Positions 37,119 through 48,334 of a stretch of DNA of 64,000 bases are shown here, one piece after another. Under the pieces are notes generated by a model. That model saw only the letters and a program-made list of their open reading frames with translations, did no database searches and was not told the DNA's origin. The DNA lies in NCBI GenBank assembly GCA_907165275.2, contig OU015666.1, positions 6,416,001-6,480,000 of the forward strand, written 5' to 3'. Position numbers and translations under genes: made by a program. Source of the DNA: Zygaena filipendulae (taxonomy: Eukaryota > Arthropoda > Insecta > Lepidoptera > Zygaenidae). The first letter of the stretch is position 1; the number at the start of each line of letters is the position of its first letter.

Positions 37119-37331
37119 GCCTTGGCTCGTAAACGTATGGGCCTTTTGGTTATGACTTACTCAGAACCAGAAGACTTTAGGTTCCTACCCCTCCACTGCA
37201 CACTAACCTTCGACGTCGAGGTCTTCAGGGAGTAGAGGGACGTTCACAGGATGGGGATGGCACAAAAGATCCCAAAGGTCAAAGTACCGAGGCCTTTGGC
37301 CTACCCCATTAGCTAAGATAAGATAGGTAAG
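37119..37331 (+). mobile_element. Short retroposed insert with 13-bp target duplication
   Basis: ACCCTATGTTACT occurs on both sides (37106-37118 and 37332-37344). The insert splits a reverse Helitron-like remnant (37041-37450) and ends in an A-rich tail (agctaagataagataggtaa), as LINE-driven insertions do. The body (gaccttcgacgtcgag-type GC-rich sequence) is not recognised. Confidence 0.7.
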
Positions 37332-37462
37332 ACCCTATGTTACTCAGGGCTACCGTAACTTCCTATATAAGTGAAAGAATTTTCAAAATTGGTCCAGTAG
37401 ATCCAGAGATTACCCCCAGAACGTCACATACCTACTCGCTAACTCACAAACTACCTCTTTCG

Positions 37463-37605
37463 GTCGCACTCAGAGTCGTTTAACGATTACTTAATTTTAA
37501 GTAAAGATTATTAAATAAAAACTTCCGCACTCAGAGATATTCATTAAATTAATGTAATAGTTGGCATTTAAGCAAATTTAACTTAATTAGTTAATAGCCG
37601 ATTGT
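37463..37605. mobile_element. MITE family B, diverged partial copy
   Basis: One arm only: cgcactcagagtcgtttaac, then a decayed middle (ttccgcactcagagatattc, ggcatttaagcaaatttaac). No right terminus seen. Confidence 0.6.
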
Positions 37606-38227
37606 AATATTAGTCTAACAATATGAAAATATCTACCTTTGCATAATATATCGAAAATTTATCCTTGGCTACTTAAGACAGCCAACATTTCAGGATTTCT
37701 TAGAAAAATTAATTTATAGTAAAAGACTTAACACAACAATAAAATCATAAAATTATGTTGTACATTTTTTTATTTCTTTTCTTGTATAACTAAGCTCTAT
37801 GTTTATATACTTTAATATATACAAATATAGAAAAAAATCTGGCTACATAGTTTGCGTCAAATAATAAGTATCTACTCATTTTGCAGAAGGTTAAATTTTA
37901 AATTATGTACATTAATAGCAATGTACATATTTGCTTCTTTACTTAGATATAAGGATCTGTAATTGCCATCACTCTATTTCTCTAGATACTACACTTGGAC
38001 TAAGGGTGACTCTATCTAGCCTTGATTGCAATTTAAAATCAAGATTCAATTTTAATCCAATCTGGAAAATAATAAGCCCCTGCCTATCATGTACCTACCT
38101 CTATAGACATCTGGTGGAAATTGAACCTAGTTGTATTATACGTGCTGCCATCTCGCGCGCAATAGTAAAGATAACTAAGTTCAACTTTTTTAAGTCATTA
38201 TCAACAGATGTCAGATTGTATATTTAA

Positions 38228-38450
38228 CGGCCGCAGAGTCGACTTTAATGATTACTTAGTTAAGTATAGAGGTTTAAAACGAAAGTGTCGCAATCAGAGA
38301 CGTTCAGTAAATTAATGTTAATTCCCGTTTAATGAGATGTAACTTAATTAGTTAAATGCCAGTTAACATTAATTTATTAAACTTGTCTGATTGCGGCAGT
38401 TTTGTTTTAAAAATCTATACTTAACTTAAAGTCGACTCTGAGTGCGGCGG
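38228..38450. mobile_element. MITE family B, copy 2
   Basis: Same palindromic structure (agagtcgactttaatgatta ... gtcgactctgagtgcggcgg). TAA flanks both ends (38225-38227 and 38451-38453), a 3-bp target duplication like that of PIF/Harbinger elements. Confidence 0.85.
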
Positions 38451-38595
38451 TAAGTAGTTAAGTAGATAATCATAACCAAATATTATTCTTTTGACTATCG
38501 ATGTACCTATTTCAATTTTTGTAGGTAACTACACATTGTATGTAGCTAATGGTAAGGTTTTTGTACCGAAACATTAAACTTTATTTGGGTTGGTT

Positions 38596-38776
38596 CTCTA
38601 TTATAAATGTGAATATGAGGTTTTTTGTTACGCTTTCATGCCTTAACTACTGAACCTATCATCATATTATTTTCCATAGGTACCCATTTTCACAGGTACA
38701 GAAAGGAATTACCATACAGGAGCCATGCATTTGCATAAGGTACTTTTAATCCCGGAATTACTGCGGGAATAGCTAG
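38596..38776 (+). mobile_element. Helitron-like element
   Basis: Contains ttgttacgctttcatgcctt and ends tactgcgggaatagCTAG before T. Confidence 0.55.
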
Positions 38777-39484
38777 TTTCTTTATTATGCAAAGATAGGA
38801 GTGCTGCGTGTGGTGTCTTTGGAACCTACTGGTGTAATAAAAGATATCCTATGCTATGCTAACGCACTTGGCATTCATTTGAAAACTGTGCTGAATAAAT
38901 GTTTTTTTTTGGTTGCAATTGAATATTTTACAGTTACTTAAAGCACAGACAATACAATACTATTAAAGACAGAGATCGAGTGCAGAAACTTTTGTACCTA
39001 TATACCTAACAACTAGTAGTAATAAGTATGTATTTATCGTGTATGCTTCTCTTTCGATAGTTACAGCTGTAATAAGAGAGTGGATGTATAAATACAATTA
39101 TTATTAAATTTAGGTCAAATATTCAAACACGCGAAACATTTGACCACTCCTTCAGAAGCAGAGAATTTCAACATTCTTCCGAGACATATATACGAGATAA
39201 ATTTAATCTAAGGAAACGTACCTGTTTGTATTGATATTACAATCGTCACATTTTATCGCGACGTTACACAAGTCGATTATCTCGAAAACTGTCAATTTCA
39301 TTACGATAACTGTACCAAAGCTGGAATTCTCTTGAGTTATCAGAAACGAGAGTGACCGTAATCTCTAGTATCATTATTCGTAACCGAAGGAATTTAGTTG
39401 GTGTGACGGTTTCCATGAGTGTGCAATTGGGGTGACATTTTAAAAACGGTTCGTGGGGTCTATTCTGTACAAAGGGAATTCGAA

Positions 39485-42400
39485 ATGGATAGACCCAGTA
39501 CGAGCCAGCAGTCTGTGGAGAAGGTGGAGATGTTCGAGGTCAGGGAGCACGTGCCTTACCAAGCGGAGTTGACGAGGGCGCCGGGGGCGTACGACGAGGA
39601 AAGTGGTGAAGCTTACACCAATTCCTGGGACTCCGCCTGGCTCGCTATCTGCCAGCTCGTCAATCTCATCAACCACATGCAAATTGCGATTGTGGTGTTT
39701 TGCTTGTGGCATTTCGCGTTAACCTCGGCACCCAATGGATCGATCACCAATTTGCAGTTGCACATAATTTTTGCCGGCACCGGTGTACGTATTTCCTTTA
39801 AAGTTTTGTTCCTATAAGGATCTTGGAAATTGTGATAAAGATCTGTTTCTGGAGTGAGAGTAAAATGATGAAATGTTTATAAAGAACGAGTTGAGCTTCT
39901 GTAGGAAGATTCTGTTTCCAATATGCTTCGTTTTTTCTCCATTCCAATCTTTGGTTAGGCCCATATGTTAAGTCTGTAAGGTCTCCGAAAAAATATTTGT
40001 TAACTAGTAAAAAAATAATATTTTCTTACCTATTTTGAATTTGAAGAAACAATATCTAAGGTTTTTGTTGGTTCAACCCTAATGGCCCTATAGATGAAAC
40101 ACCGGTGAAACTGTAGGTATAGGCTGCAGGCTAGTCAGTGACAAATTGATAAATTGGTGATATTATAATAATGTTTAACTGTATTATGAAAAAATGAGTC
40201 ACACATATCTTTCAGTCATATCACCTTCTTTTAACTAGGTTTAGATTACAGTCGTGGCACCTACGTTTCCGGCGGATCCTTAGACATGCAGGTATACCTA
40301 TTACAAAATAGGGAGCGTGTAGAAGTTATGAATATCCTTCGCATAAACGTGAATAAATAAGTAAAGATTATGTCAAGTATTAATAATTTAGAACTTATTT
40401 TCTACAGAGTACCTACAACTTTATAAAATTAAAAGAAACAACTGATCATGCAATTACTGAATGATGCTTTCGATACCGACTCACTTCCGCTGATTGATCA
40501 AATTTTGATTAAAACATGTCAAATGAAGGGACGGTGTTTCAAATACCTACGAATTTTTCAACCACACAGTACCAATTTAAATATTTGCTGTTTCGCGATA
40601 GTTAGCTCTCTCTCTCTCTGTCTCTATCTGGAAAATTCAAAAATATATCACTGCAAAATTCATCTAACTTTCATACTTCGACTAAATGAGTTTTAAAAGT
40701 TAATTGACGCTTTTTATTCTTCCAGTACCAACTTTTTCTGGTGGAAGCCGTGATTACACTGCACCGACACAACTCCTGGTCTTCCCGACTATCGAAAGAT
40801 GGGAAGCGCATTGTCCATGGATGTTTGCAACTCATCGGATCGGTGTTCGTCATAATTGGCACATTTTTAGGCCTGTCACAGGTTAACATGGTTATCAGCA
40901 CTCCTCACGGGATCTGTGGTAAGATATTTACCTATCACATATCACCTATCTACATCCACGTGAATTTTGAAATCTGTTCTGGAACTCGTTGGTTCTCTGC
41001 TATATGATAAAAATTATCCTAAATGTTGACTTAGGAGTCTCGAGTCAGGAAATAAGCACGGTAGGTATTACCAATATAATTAGCGGTTTAAGCTTCGTCC
41101 ATTCGTTCGTGCATTCAAATTTGAGGGCACGGTAGTGCCCCCGCCAAGACGAGCCAAGCGAAGCCTACCTACCTATCTTTTCTCGAAGCGCTTCGTCGTT
41201 TTTTTGAACCTTTATAACTTGGGTTTGGAATTTGGATTATACCAGATAAACGAAATTCTCGGGATATGTTGTCAATGGCAGACTTATCAAACATATTATT
41301 TAATTGCATATCTCTAATACTTTAGATTTTATTGATATCTAAAAACCCTGTTTTCGTCACTGACTCAAAGCAAGAAAGCTGAAATTTGGCAAGTAAGCTA
41401 GTATTAGTCCACAAATAACAAAAAAGTTATAAAACTTGTTACTTTTATCCCCCAATCCCTTACTCGGGGATGGAAGTTTGTACGAGAATTCCGCAATTTT
41501 GACTTACAAAAAGAGATGAAATCCCACCAAAAATATATTCATGTAAAATGAGGCCAAGACGAGTCCATATGACGGGCACTGTCAAAAAGTTATCAATATC
41601 ATGTGGCTCTACATGTCGCTCTACACTCGAAACGGCCAAGCCATATATTCTAAAGTGTAGAGTTTGAGAAGTTATGCCTTGTGGAGTTAGGGTGTGTAGA
41701 GTTATAAGCTTGACTGTACATGTGATCTGATAACTTTTTGACAGTGCCCGTTATATTAACTCGTCTTGGCATCATTTTACATGAATATATTTTTGGTGGG
41801 ATAAAGAGATGAACAGATAAATAGGGGAAAAATTCTAAAAAAGTTATAAAGACTTTTCAGACCCATATTTTATACCCCTATTTTCTTTTAATTACTTTAC
41901 AACAATAGATATATCTAACTCAGTGGAATATGTGCGTGTAGACTGGGACATAATATGTATAATCTTATATTAGTGAATCATCCGGTCCTGACTGAAAATC
42001 AGCGCTAGGAGTGCCCGCACTCATAGCAATATGCTGAGGCAGTGACCGTTTTGGTCATGGGGACGCACCACACAAACACCATTTGTTCTCATAATATTGT
42101 CATATAAATATATAGTATATTTTTTTTTTGTTAAACCATGTTTGTAAAAAAAAATTGTAATTGTGTTGTCTCTGTGTCCAAAAAAAATGCCTTTTCTTTC
42201 TTTCTTTCTTTCTAACTAGGGCATAGAGATAGCCTATATTCTGTATAATTCAATAAGTGCAAGGCACAACCGAACCGCAAATTATAAACATGATGGTTAT
42301 TATAATACAAGCAACCTATATCATGTAGCTATAAAAATTTCAAGCACCTAATAAATAACTATCAACGAACTGAAAGATAGTGTTTGGACGATGATCGCCG

Positions 42401-43796
42401 AACACGCTGTCTCTATAGAGATAAAATTCATGCGTAAATTCTTATGTATGACTCAATGACCGTAAATATCTTTAAGGGCTACATCATCTTAAAATATATC
42501 ACACATAATCAAATGCAAAAAACAACTGATCATCATGAAATGCATTAGGTAGGTAGGTACACGTTGTCAGGGATACAAAAAAGATAAAGTACCTACTTTT
42601 TTCCCGCAATTCCCACGGGATTTCCAAAATTAACTCTGGTGAAACTGCAGGGAACAGCTGGGCCCTTATTCACTATGATCAACAACATTCCTTCCCCATC
42701 GCGTCGCCAAAAACGCTACTCCAAACGTTTTAGATGCCAAAATACTAGAAATTATTATTCTGTATGCAATAAGAAACGTTGTAAAATTATGTATTCTATT
42801 GAAGTAAAACTTCTTTGATTACGAGGAAATAACAATTTTTGTGGCGCGTTATCTTAACGCACCGTGTTATCGTTATGGTCATAGTAAAATAAAATGGTCC
42901 AGCTATAGTCTGTCTATCTAGTTTAGGGACTAGTGCTCCCTTATTATTGTATAGCATTGTTTGTATTTAATAAACGCTTTTTTAATTATTTTTTTTTCAT
43001 CTGTATATACATATAAAAGCAAAAGGTCACTGACTGACTGACTAAACACGAAATCTCGAAAACTACCTACATTACATGACTATGATACTAAAACTAGGCA
43101 CGTAGGAAATTTATGGAGAATTACTTCCAGCTATAAGAAAGGATTTTATGGAGTTCCCACGGAAACTCCCAAATTTACGCGAGTGAAACAGCTGAATAAT
43201 ACCTATTATAAAAAAGCTACTAGGGAGAAAAGAACCGGGAATTGAAAATTTATTCCCGGTTCTTTCGGTAGGTACTTTCGGGAATTAATTTCGACCTATA
43301 CAATTTAGTTATTACTAACTACCTCTGTCTAAGATTTAATTTTGAGATATGACCTCCCAAAAAAAATCTCGCCTGTCTGTCTGTATGTCCGTTTAGTTCT
43401 TCTAAACAACCGTCTTCTTGGTTTAGATGGGAAGTAGGACTTAATATTAATAAGAAGCAATAGAAATGTTAGCAAACTCAATTCTCTTTTGTTTTAGGTG
43501 TGATCGCTCTGGCGTTCACGTTATTAAGCTTCATATCGGGCATCGTCGCACTCTTCTCCTCGAAAGTGCGATTGAAGATAAAGAGTGGTCCTGTCAAGAT
43601 CCTCCATATAGCTGTCGGTTTGTTCGCTGTTTCCATGGGTTTGATAACTATGGCGATCGGTTTCAACATGGATTTCTTTACGACCACTCAAGGCGGTCTG
43701 TCTACGGCTTTAATTGTGTTCGTCGTGTCAATACTCGGTTATGTTCTAATTCAACCTCTGGTCGACTTGGTGTCAACCACTAGGAATGCCCTGTAA
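39485..43796 (+). CDS. Cytochrome b561 family transmembrane protein (CYB561D2-like)
   Basis: Three exons: 39485-39784, 40726-40918 and 43498-43796 (ATG to TAA), with matching phases and donors gtacgt and gtaaga. They encode 263 residues. A hydrophilic, acidic N terminus of about 60 residues precedes six hydrophobic helices: about 64-86, 90-112, 129-150, 160-184, 197-218 and 228-252. Four histidines lie in the central helices: H93 (LQLHIIF), H131 (IVHGC), H161 (TPHGICG) and H201 (ILHIAVG). These match the two bis-histidine haem pairs of cytochrome b561, a family that moves electrons across membranes, often from ascorbate or for ferric reduction. The length and the absence of fused domains fit the CYB561D1/D2 group better than the longer vesicular CYB561. 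Intron 2 (2.6 kb) is filled with repeats. Candidate AATAAA signals lie at 44488 and 44686. The in-frame ATG at 39485 was chosen because it starts the first coding exon; no better upstream start is visible. Confidence 0.9.
41522..41801. mobile_element. MITE with about 85-bp inverted arms in b561 intron 2
   Basis: The left arm is tcccaccaaaaatatattca ... cgggcactgtcaaaaagtta; the right arm is its reverse complement ending tgaatatatttttggtggga. AAAGAGATGAA occurs just outside both ends, a possible target duplication. Confidence 0.8.
41985..42213 (+). mobile_element. LINE-type 3' end with TTTC tail
   Basis: Contains gcccgcactcatagcaatat, gctgaggcagtgaccgtttt and ggtcatggggacgcaccaca, a low-complexity T/A zone, then (TTTC)n at 42197-42213. 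Confidence 0.5.
42500..42659 (+). mobile_element. Helitron-like element in b561 intron 2
   Basis: Contains acgttgtcagggatacaaaa and ends ggtgaaactgcagggaacag. A family A MITE follows directly. A second, variant copy (ggtcactgactgactgacta ... gcgagtgaaacagctg) lies at about 43000-43195. Confidence 0.5.
42660..42899 (-). mobile_element. MITE family A, copy 3 (inverted)
   Basis: Starts gggcccttattcactatga and ends ggtcatagtaaaataaaatg, opposite in orientation to copies 1 and 2. It abuts the 3' end of a Helitron-like copy. Confidence 0.7.
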
Positions 43797-44789
43797 ATCC
43801 CCAGATAAATTTTGACAGATTTTTATTTTACAAAATAGATATAAATGTAGGTATAAGCTAGGTATACATTTATAATAATTAATTAAGTTAATCATCTCGC
43901 AAAGTAAGTACCTATTGGTTAATGTTCCTTGTAAAATTCATTTAGCCATAGTATCTTTATCTACCTACTATTTTTTATTTATTAGGTAATACCTAAGTAC
44001 CTAAATATAAAATATAAGTTGGTTTTTAGGCTGATTGTTCACCTAGGATTAGCACTTAGGGAACATACCCATACTACGTGACCCATTTATAGGGAGGGAA
44101 AACGGCAAAATCCCTACATTTAAAATCTAGTTCTAGAAACTGATTATTTACCTATATTTCCAACAGTTAATGGTTATTTACTTACTACGTACTTATATTG
44201 TTAATGTTATGGTTTTTAATGATAATAAGTATAAGTAAGTACAGTAGTATTTTATGGGTACCTAAGGTTTAATATTTTATAGTGAAAGTAAAAATATTTT
44301 AAAGTTAATTAAACGTTTAATTAAGTATCAATAATTTATTAAGTATTTATTTTATTGATCAACCTTCCACAGAGCGACTTAGGTAGGTAGAAGCTTTACT
44401 GCTTTACAAAAGTACCTACCTACCTTTTTTATTTATGTTTTTATCATTATATCTGTTTTTAAAAATTATCATTATAATAGATGTAAAAATAAAAAATCCT
44501 ATAATATTTTAAACTTAAACAATAGCTAGATACCCTTCCAGCTTTGTGACAACTTTTTTACAACCTGTGTTGATTCTGGCTATCTATAGGTAGAAAACAT
44601 TGTAAATCTCCTCTATACCTACCTACCTACCTAATAATATAATTAAAAAAAAGATTTGTATTTTTGTATGTTCGTTGCGGGGATCAATAAAACAAAATTA
44701 ATGACAAATTACGTCAAAACTCCCATATCTATTATAATGCTGGAACTGGAATATGTTGACAAATATAGATACATACTTAGGCCAAATAA

Positions 44790-46210
44790 TATCTCCTACA
44801 ACAGACATCACAACGAGAGAAGTTCAAAATAGAATAAACCTAGGATGGAAGAGATAGGTACTGGGCTCTAAAAGACATAATGAAAAACTCGGATATATCT
44901 ACCAATTGAAGGGAAGAAATAGTAGGTACATTGTTATCCTAGGGGTGAAAGTAAGGAGGATAACACTGTGCTTTTCATTACGAATGCAAGGAGAGTCAAA
45001 ATAAAAATAGGAATTAGCTAAAGAAAAAATGAGTGAAGATCGGATAGTCGCTTGACACTTTCCCACCTATTTCTTTTTCTTTGGCCGGCTAGCTATTCAG
45101 CCAGTATTTTTTATTTACATTGTGGCGACCTAAAAAAAATATTTTCTTTAATTATTAAGTATTAATTAAAGAAAATAAAAAAATATAAATAGGAATTAGC
45201 TTAAGAAAAAGTGAGTGAATTTTATTTTAATTAATACCTACTTAAACTTTACGTTATTTCAATTTTACATTGCGCTGGCTGTATAGAAAGTTGAAACATG
45301 GTTCAATAGAAATGTGAAAATAGACCTAGTTTTTTTTAATAATTTGACAGTTGTCAGTTGAAAGCGATTCTCCCTAGGGCTGAAAAGGGCTACTTTCAAC
45401 CCGCTTCTCAGGCAACTTCAGACCTACTTTCCGAGCATTTTCTTAAGCTAATTAATTAATTAAAATATAAATAATATTATTTTTTTTTCTTTAATTAATA
45501 CTTAATAATTAAAGAAAATATTTTTTTAGATGACTTTATTATAATTTAGGTCGCCACAATGTAAATAAAAAATACTGGCTGAATAGCTAGCCGGCCAAAG
45601 AAAAAGAAATAGGTGGGAAAGTGTCAAGCGACTATCCAATCTTCACTCATTTTTTCTTTAGCTAATTCCTATTTTTATTTTGACTTTCCTTGCATTCATA
45701 ATGAAAAGCACAGTGTTACCCTCGGGAGAAAGTAACTTATTTAGTGCCTCGAACTATTGGCGCCCTCGCTACGCTCGGGCGCCAAACCCCGTCTCGGCAC
45801 TAAATGAGTTACTTTCACCCCTTGGATAACAATGTACTATTAAAGCATCACCTACCTACGGATGTTAGACATGGGAGTATCTAGATATGACTGAAAAATG
45901 GAAGAACGAAGTGAACGAGTGATATCAAGGAGGTAGCAGGACCATGTCGGATGAGGATAGCAAGGGATAGATCGTTGTGGAGAACACTTGGGAGTTGGGG
46001 AGGCCTATGCCAATAAGCAAGACAATCTCAGAACCGGTGTCTGGTACAAAACAAATAATAACATTAATTAATTACGTTATTATATAGAATGTCTTTGTTT
46101 ATGTTGCTTTTATAAATAACTATGTTTAATATTAGTAATACAAAAGTAATATTAAGACGAAATGTAACATATATGATTGTTAATATAAGGCTTTAATTAT
46201 TATTATTATT
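44790..46210 (+). mobile_element. LINE reverse-transcriptase C-terminal remnant, split by a foldback
   Basis: The left piece (44790-44918) translates, with one frameshift, to RINLGWKR / RYWALKDIMKNSDI. The right piece (45842-46080) reads KEVAGPCRMRIARDRSLW then GSWGGLCQ. These resemble the end of lepidopteran CR1/Jockey-type LINE polyproteins. A 3' UTR and an ATT-repeat tail follow to 46210. The pieces are separated by the foldback at 44919-45841 and about 80 residues are missing, so the copy is dead. Confidence 0.55.
44919..45841. mobile_element. Long foldback element, copy 1
   Basis: Termini tacattgttatcctaggggt and its inverse ccccttggataacaatgta. Long inner arms are inverted (aaagtgtcaagcgactatcc, tggctgaatagctagccggc). 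No open frame; about 920 bp, inserted into a LINE remnant. Confidence 0.8.
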
Positions 46211-46245
46211 ATGTTCATGCGGGGAACAGCTAGTAGGTAGGTATA

Positions 46246-46474
46246 TCTAATATATATAAATCACGTGTCACGTTGTTTGTCCACGATGGACTCCGAAACT
46301 ACTGAACGGATTTTGATAAAATTTTGCAACCATTCATAATATGGGCCAACTTAAAAGATAGGATAGTTTTTATCCCGGGATTCCCTCGGGACCTGAAGGA
46401 CATAGAGTACTTTTTCCCGCAACCTCCGCGGGAACTCCGAAATTACCGCGGATGAAATCGCGGGGGACAGCTAG
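46246..46474 (+). mobile_element. Helitron-like element, young copy
   Basis: Starts TCTAATATATATAAATCACG and ends atcgcgggggacagCTAG before T. Nearly identical along its length to 51727-51955. Confidence 0.7.
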
Positions 46475-47575
46475 TATATGTATATGTGGGCATCCATGTA
46501 AAAAAGTACCTACCTAGGTGGATACCAGTAGTGGGGTATTGAGTTAGAACCTCGAACTCGAGATAAAGTTCGAATTCGAACATTAAATCGAGATGAAGCC
46601 AAGTTGAGCTCGACATGTCGACGTCGACATTTCTCGAATGAAAGCCGTTCGAACTGCTTCGACTGGTACATAATACCTACCACAGATAATATAATACTGT
46701 AGATAGTACGTAGTATATTTATTAATCTGAGCTATAGATAATACATAACTAGATTCGGTACCTAACTAAAATAGTCAATTGATGGTGAGAATTGAAAAAA
46801 TATTCAAAAACTAGCACATTTTTTTTCTTACAGATATTTGAAGTTGAAACACTGAAAAAGCTTGATTTGAGAAAAATCATTTTAAAGTTTGTGTGAAATA
46901 AAATAAACAATATCTGGGTCATGGGTATAGCGCCATTTTTTGTTAAGTAGAAAAACCCTACTCATTTTTCATTTCCTGAAAACACGGATAAACGACGTTT
47001 TCTAAAAATGAAACCTACCAAGATCGATTAATCGCCCCCAAAAGCCCCTGCATACTAAATTTCACTAAAATCGTTGGAGTCGTTTCCGAGATTCAGATTT
47101 ACAAGAATTGCTCGTATAAACATAGTAGATAGGTAGGTAGGTAGGTAGGTACTTCTACTTGCTTGTAACATAAATTTTTAAAAATGAAGATTAGATATAT
47201 GAAATTGAAGAAAATTGAGCATTTATTATTAATCAATAATTAAAATCACGGATGCAATTTTTTCACCGAACTTTACAAAACTGCTTATATTGCGGAAACT
47301 AAATGCCGAGAACTGGTATCTTTTATGGTTTAAAAAAAACAGAAAAAATCCTTATCTGCATTTTCTAGATAGGTAGGTACCTACCTATTCAATTCAATTT
47401 AATTCAATTTATTTATTTGCTTTAAACATGGTTACAATATGTTTATTTTATATTGTAACCATGTAGTGGTGTAAAATTACATTAGTACAGCATGTTTTTG
47501 CTCTATTGGACGTGCAAATTTTAATGTAAACTTATAGGTATTTTATTGCATTTTGATGTAAATAACTTGAGGATT

Positions 47576-48140
47576 GCGTCCCGTGGCTTTAACTCGTTTA
47601 AGTTGCAACCAAGCCACGGAACGATCGAGTTGTTTTTATAGATGTTTGAAATTTCAGGTGCCAGTTGTTTTTTCTCAACTCGCATTGCGAAGAAGGCTGT
47701 CTTACATCCAATTATAAACATTTGTGACTATAACACCTCCCCCTTGTTTGTAAGAACTCCGATCCAAGCCACGGAACGTGCTAAGCCACGCACTCGAGCT
47801 AAGCCACGTCGCAACTCTGAAGAAGAAAAATACAGCTGAATTGGCTGTATGGACTTAGATTCCTCTGCCTAGCCCCATATGGGGTTTTAACAACTACAAC
47901 AACCAATCTATCAAATAAGATGAAATGGGGCGTTCATCGGGAGGTTTTCGTTTTACTATACAACTTCCCACAGAGCGTCTTTTGAAGGTTCAACTGTGAA
48001 GAGTTGCTACCGAAAGTTCTGGTAAAGCATCGAAATGCATCTCACTAATGCATTTCGATGTAAATAACTTCAGAAGAAAAATACTACTAAATTAGCTGTA
48101 TAGACTTAGTTTCCTTTGCCTTTCCATTGGGGTAAATTTA
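47576..48140. repeat. Repeat units upstream of PSMA4
   Basis: A cluster of AAGCCACG words in both orientations (47582-47812) is followed by two diverged copies of a unit with gaagaaaaatac and agctgtatagacttagtttc (47806-47895, 47990-48130). The same unit recurs inside PSMA4 intron 5 (50170-50310). Confidence 0.5.
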
Positions 48141-48334
48141 ACAAAAAAAATTAACTATTTGACATCTGTAACAACACAAACAAAAATCTTGTTTCAAGTT
48201 TCAACTTTCATTGGCTGTCGGCGTAAATTTGAATTTTTCAGTGGGATTTTCAGTGGATATAGTTTTATTTAAGAATTAACTCTGATAAAATTTGCACTTC
48301 GCATTGATCTAATTTTTTATTACGATAGTAAAAA

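Larger units (their letters stand above)
36901..39484. other. Intergenic region before the cytochrome b561 gene
   Basis: Holds the split Helitron-like remnant with the TSD-flanked insert, MITE B copies at 37463 and 38228, and a Helitron-like copy at 38596. A 98-codon frame at 37931-38227 looks incidental. The last 300 bases before the ATG are repeat-free and probably contain the promoter and 5' UTR. Confidence 0.5.

Noticed and set aside
43466..43783. 105-codon frame overlapping b561 exon 3
   Set aside because: Shadow in another frame; the true frame continues the six-helix protein with matching phase and the fourth haem histidine.
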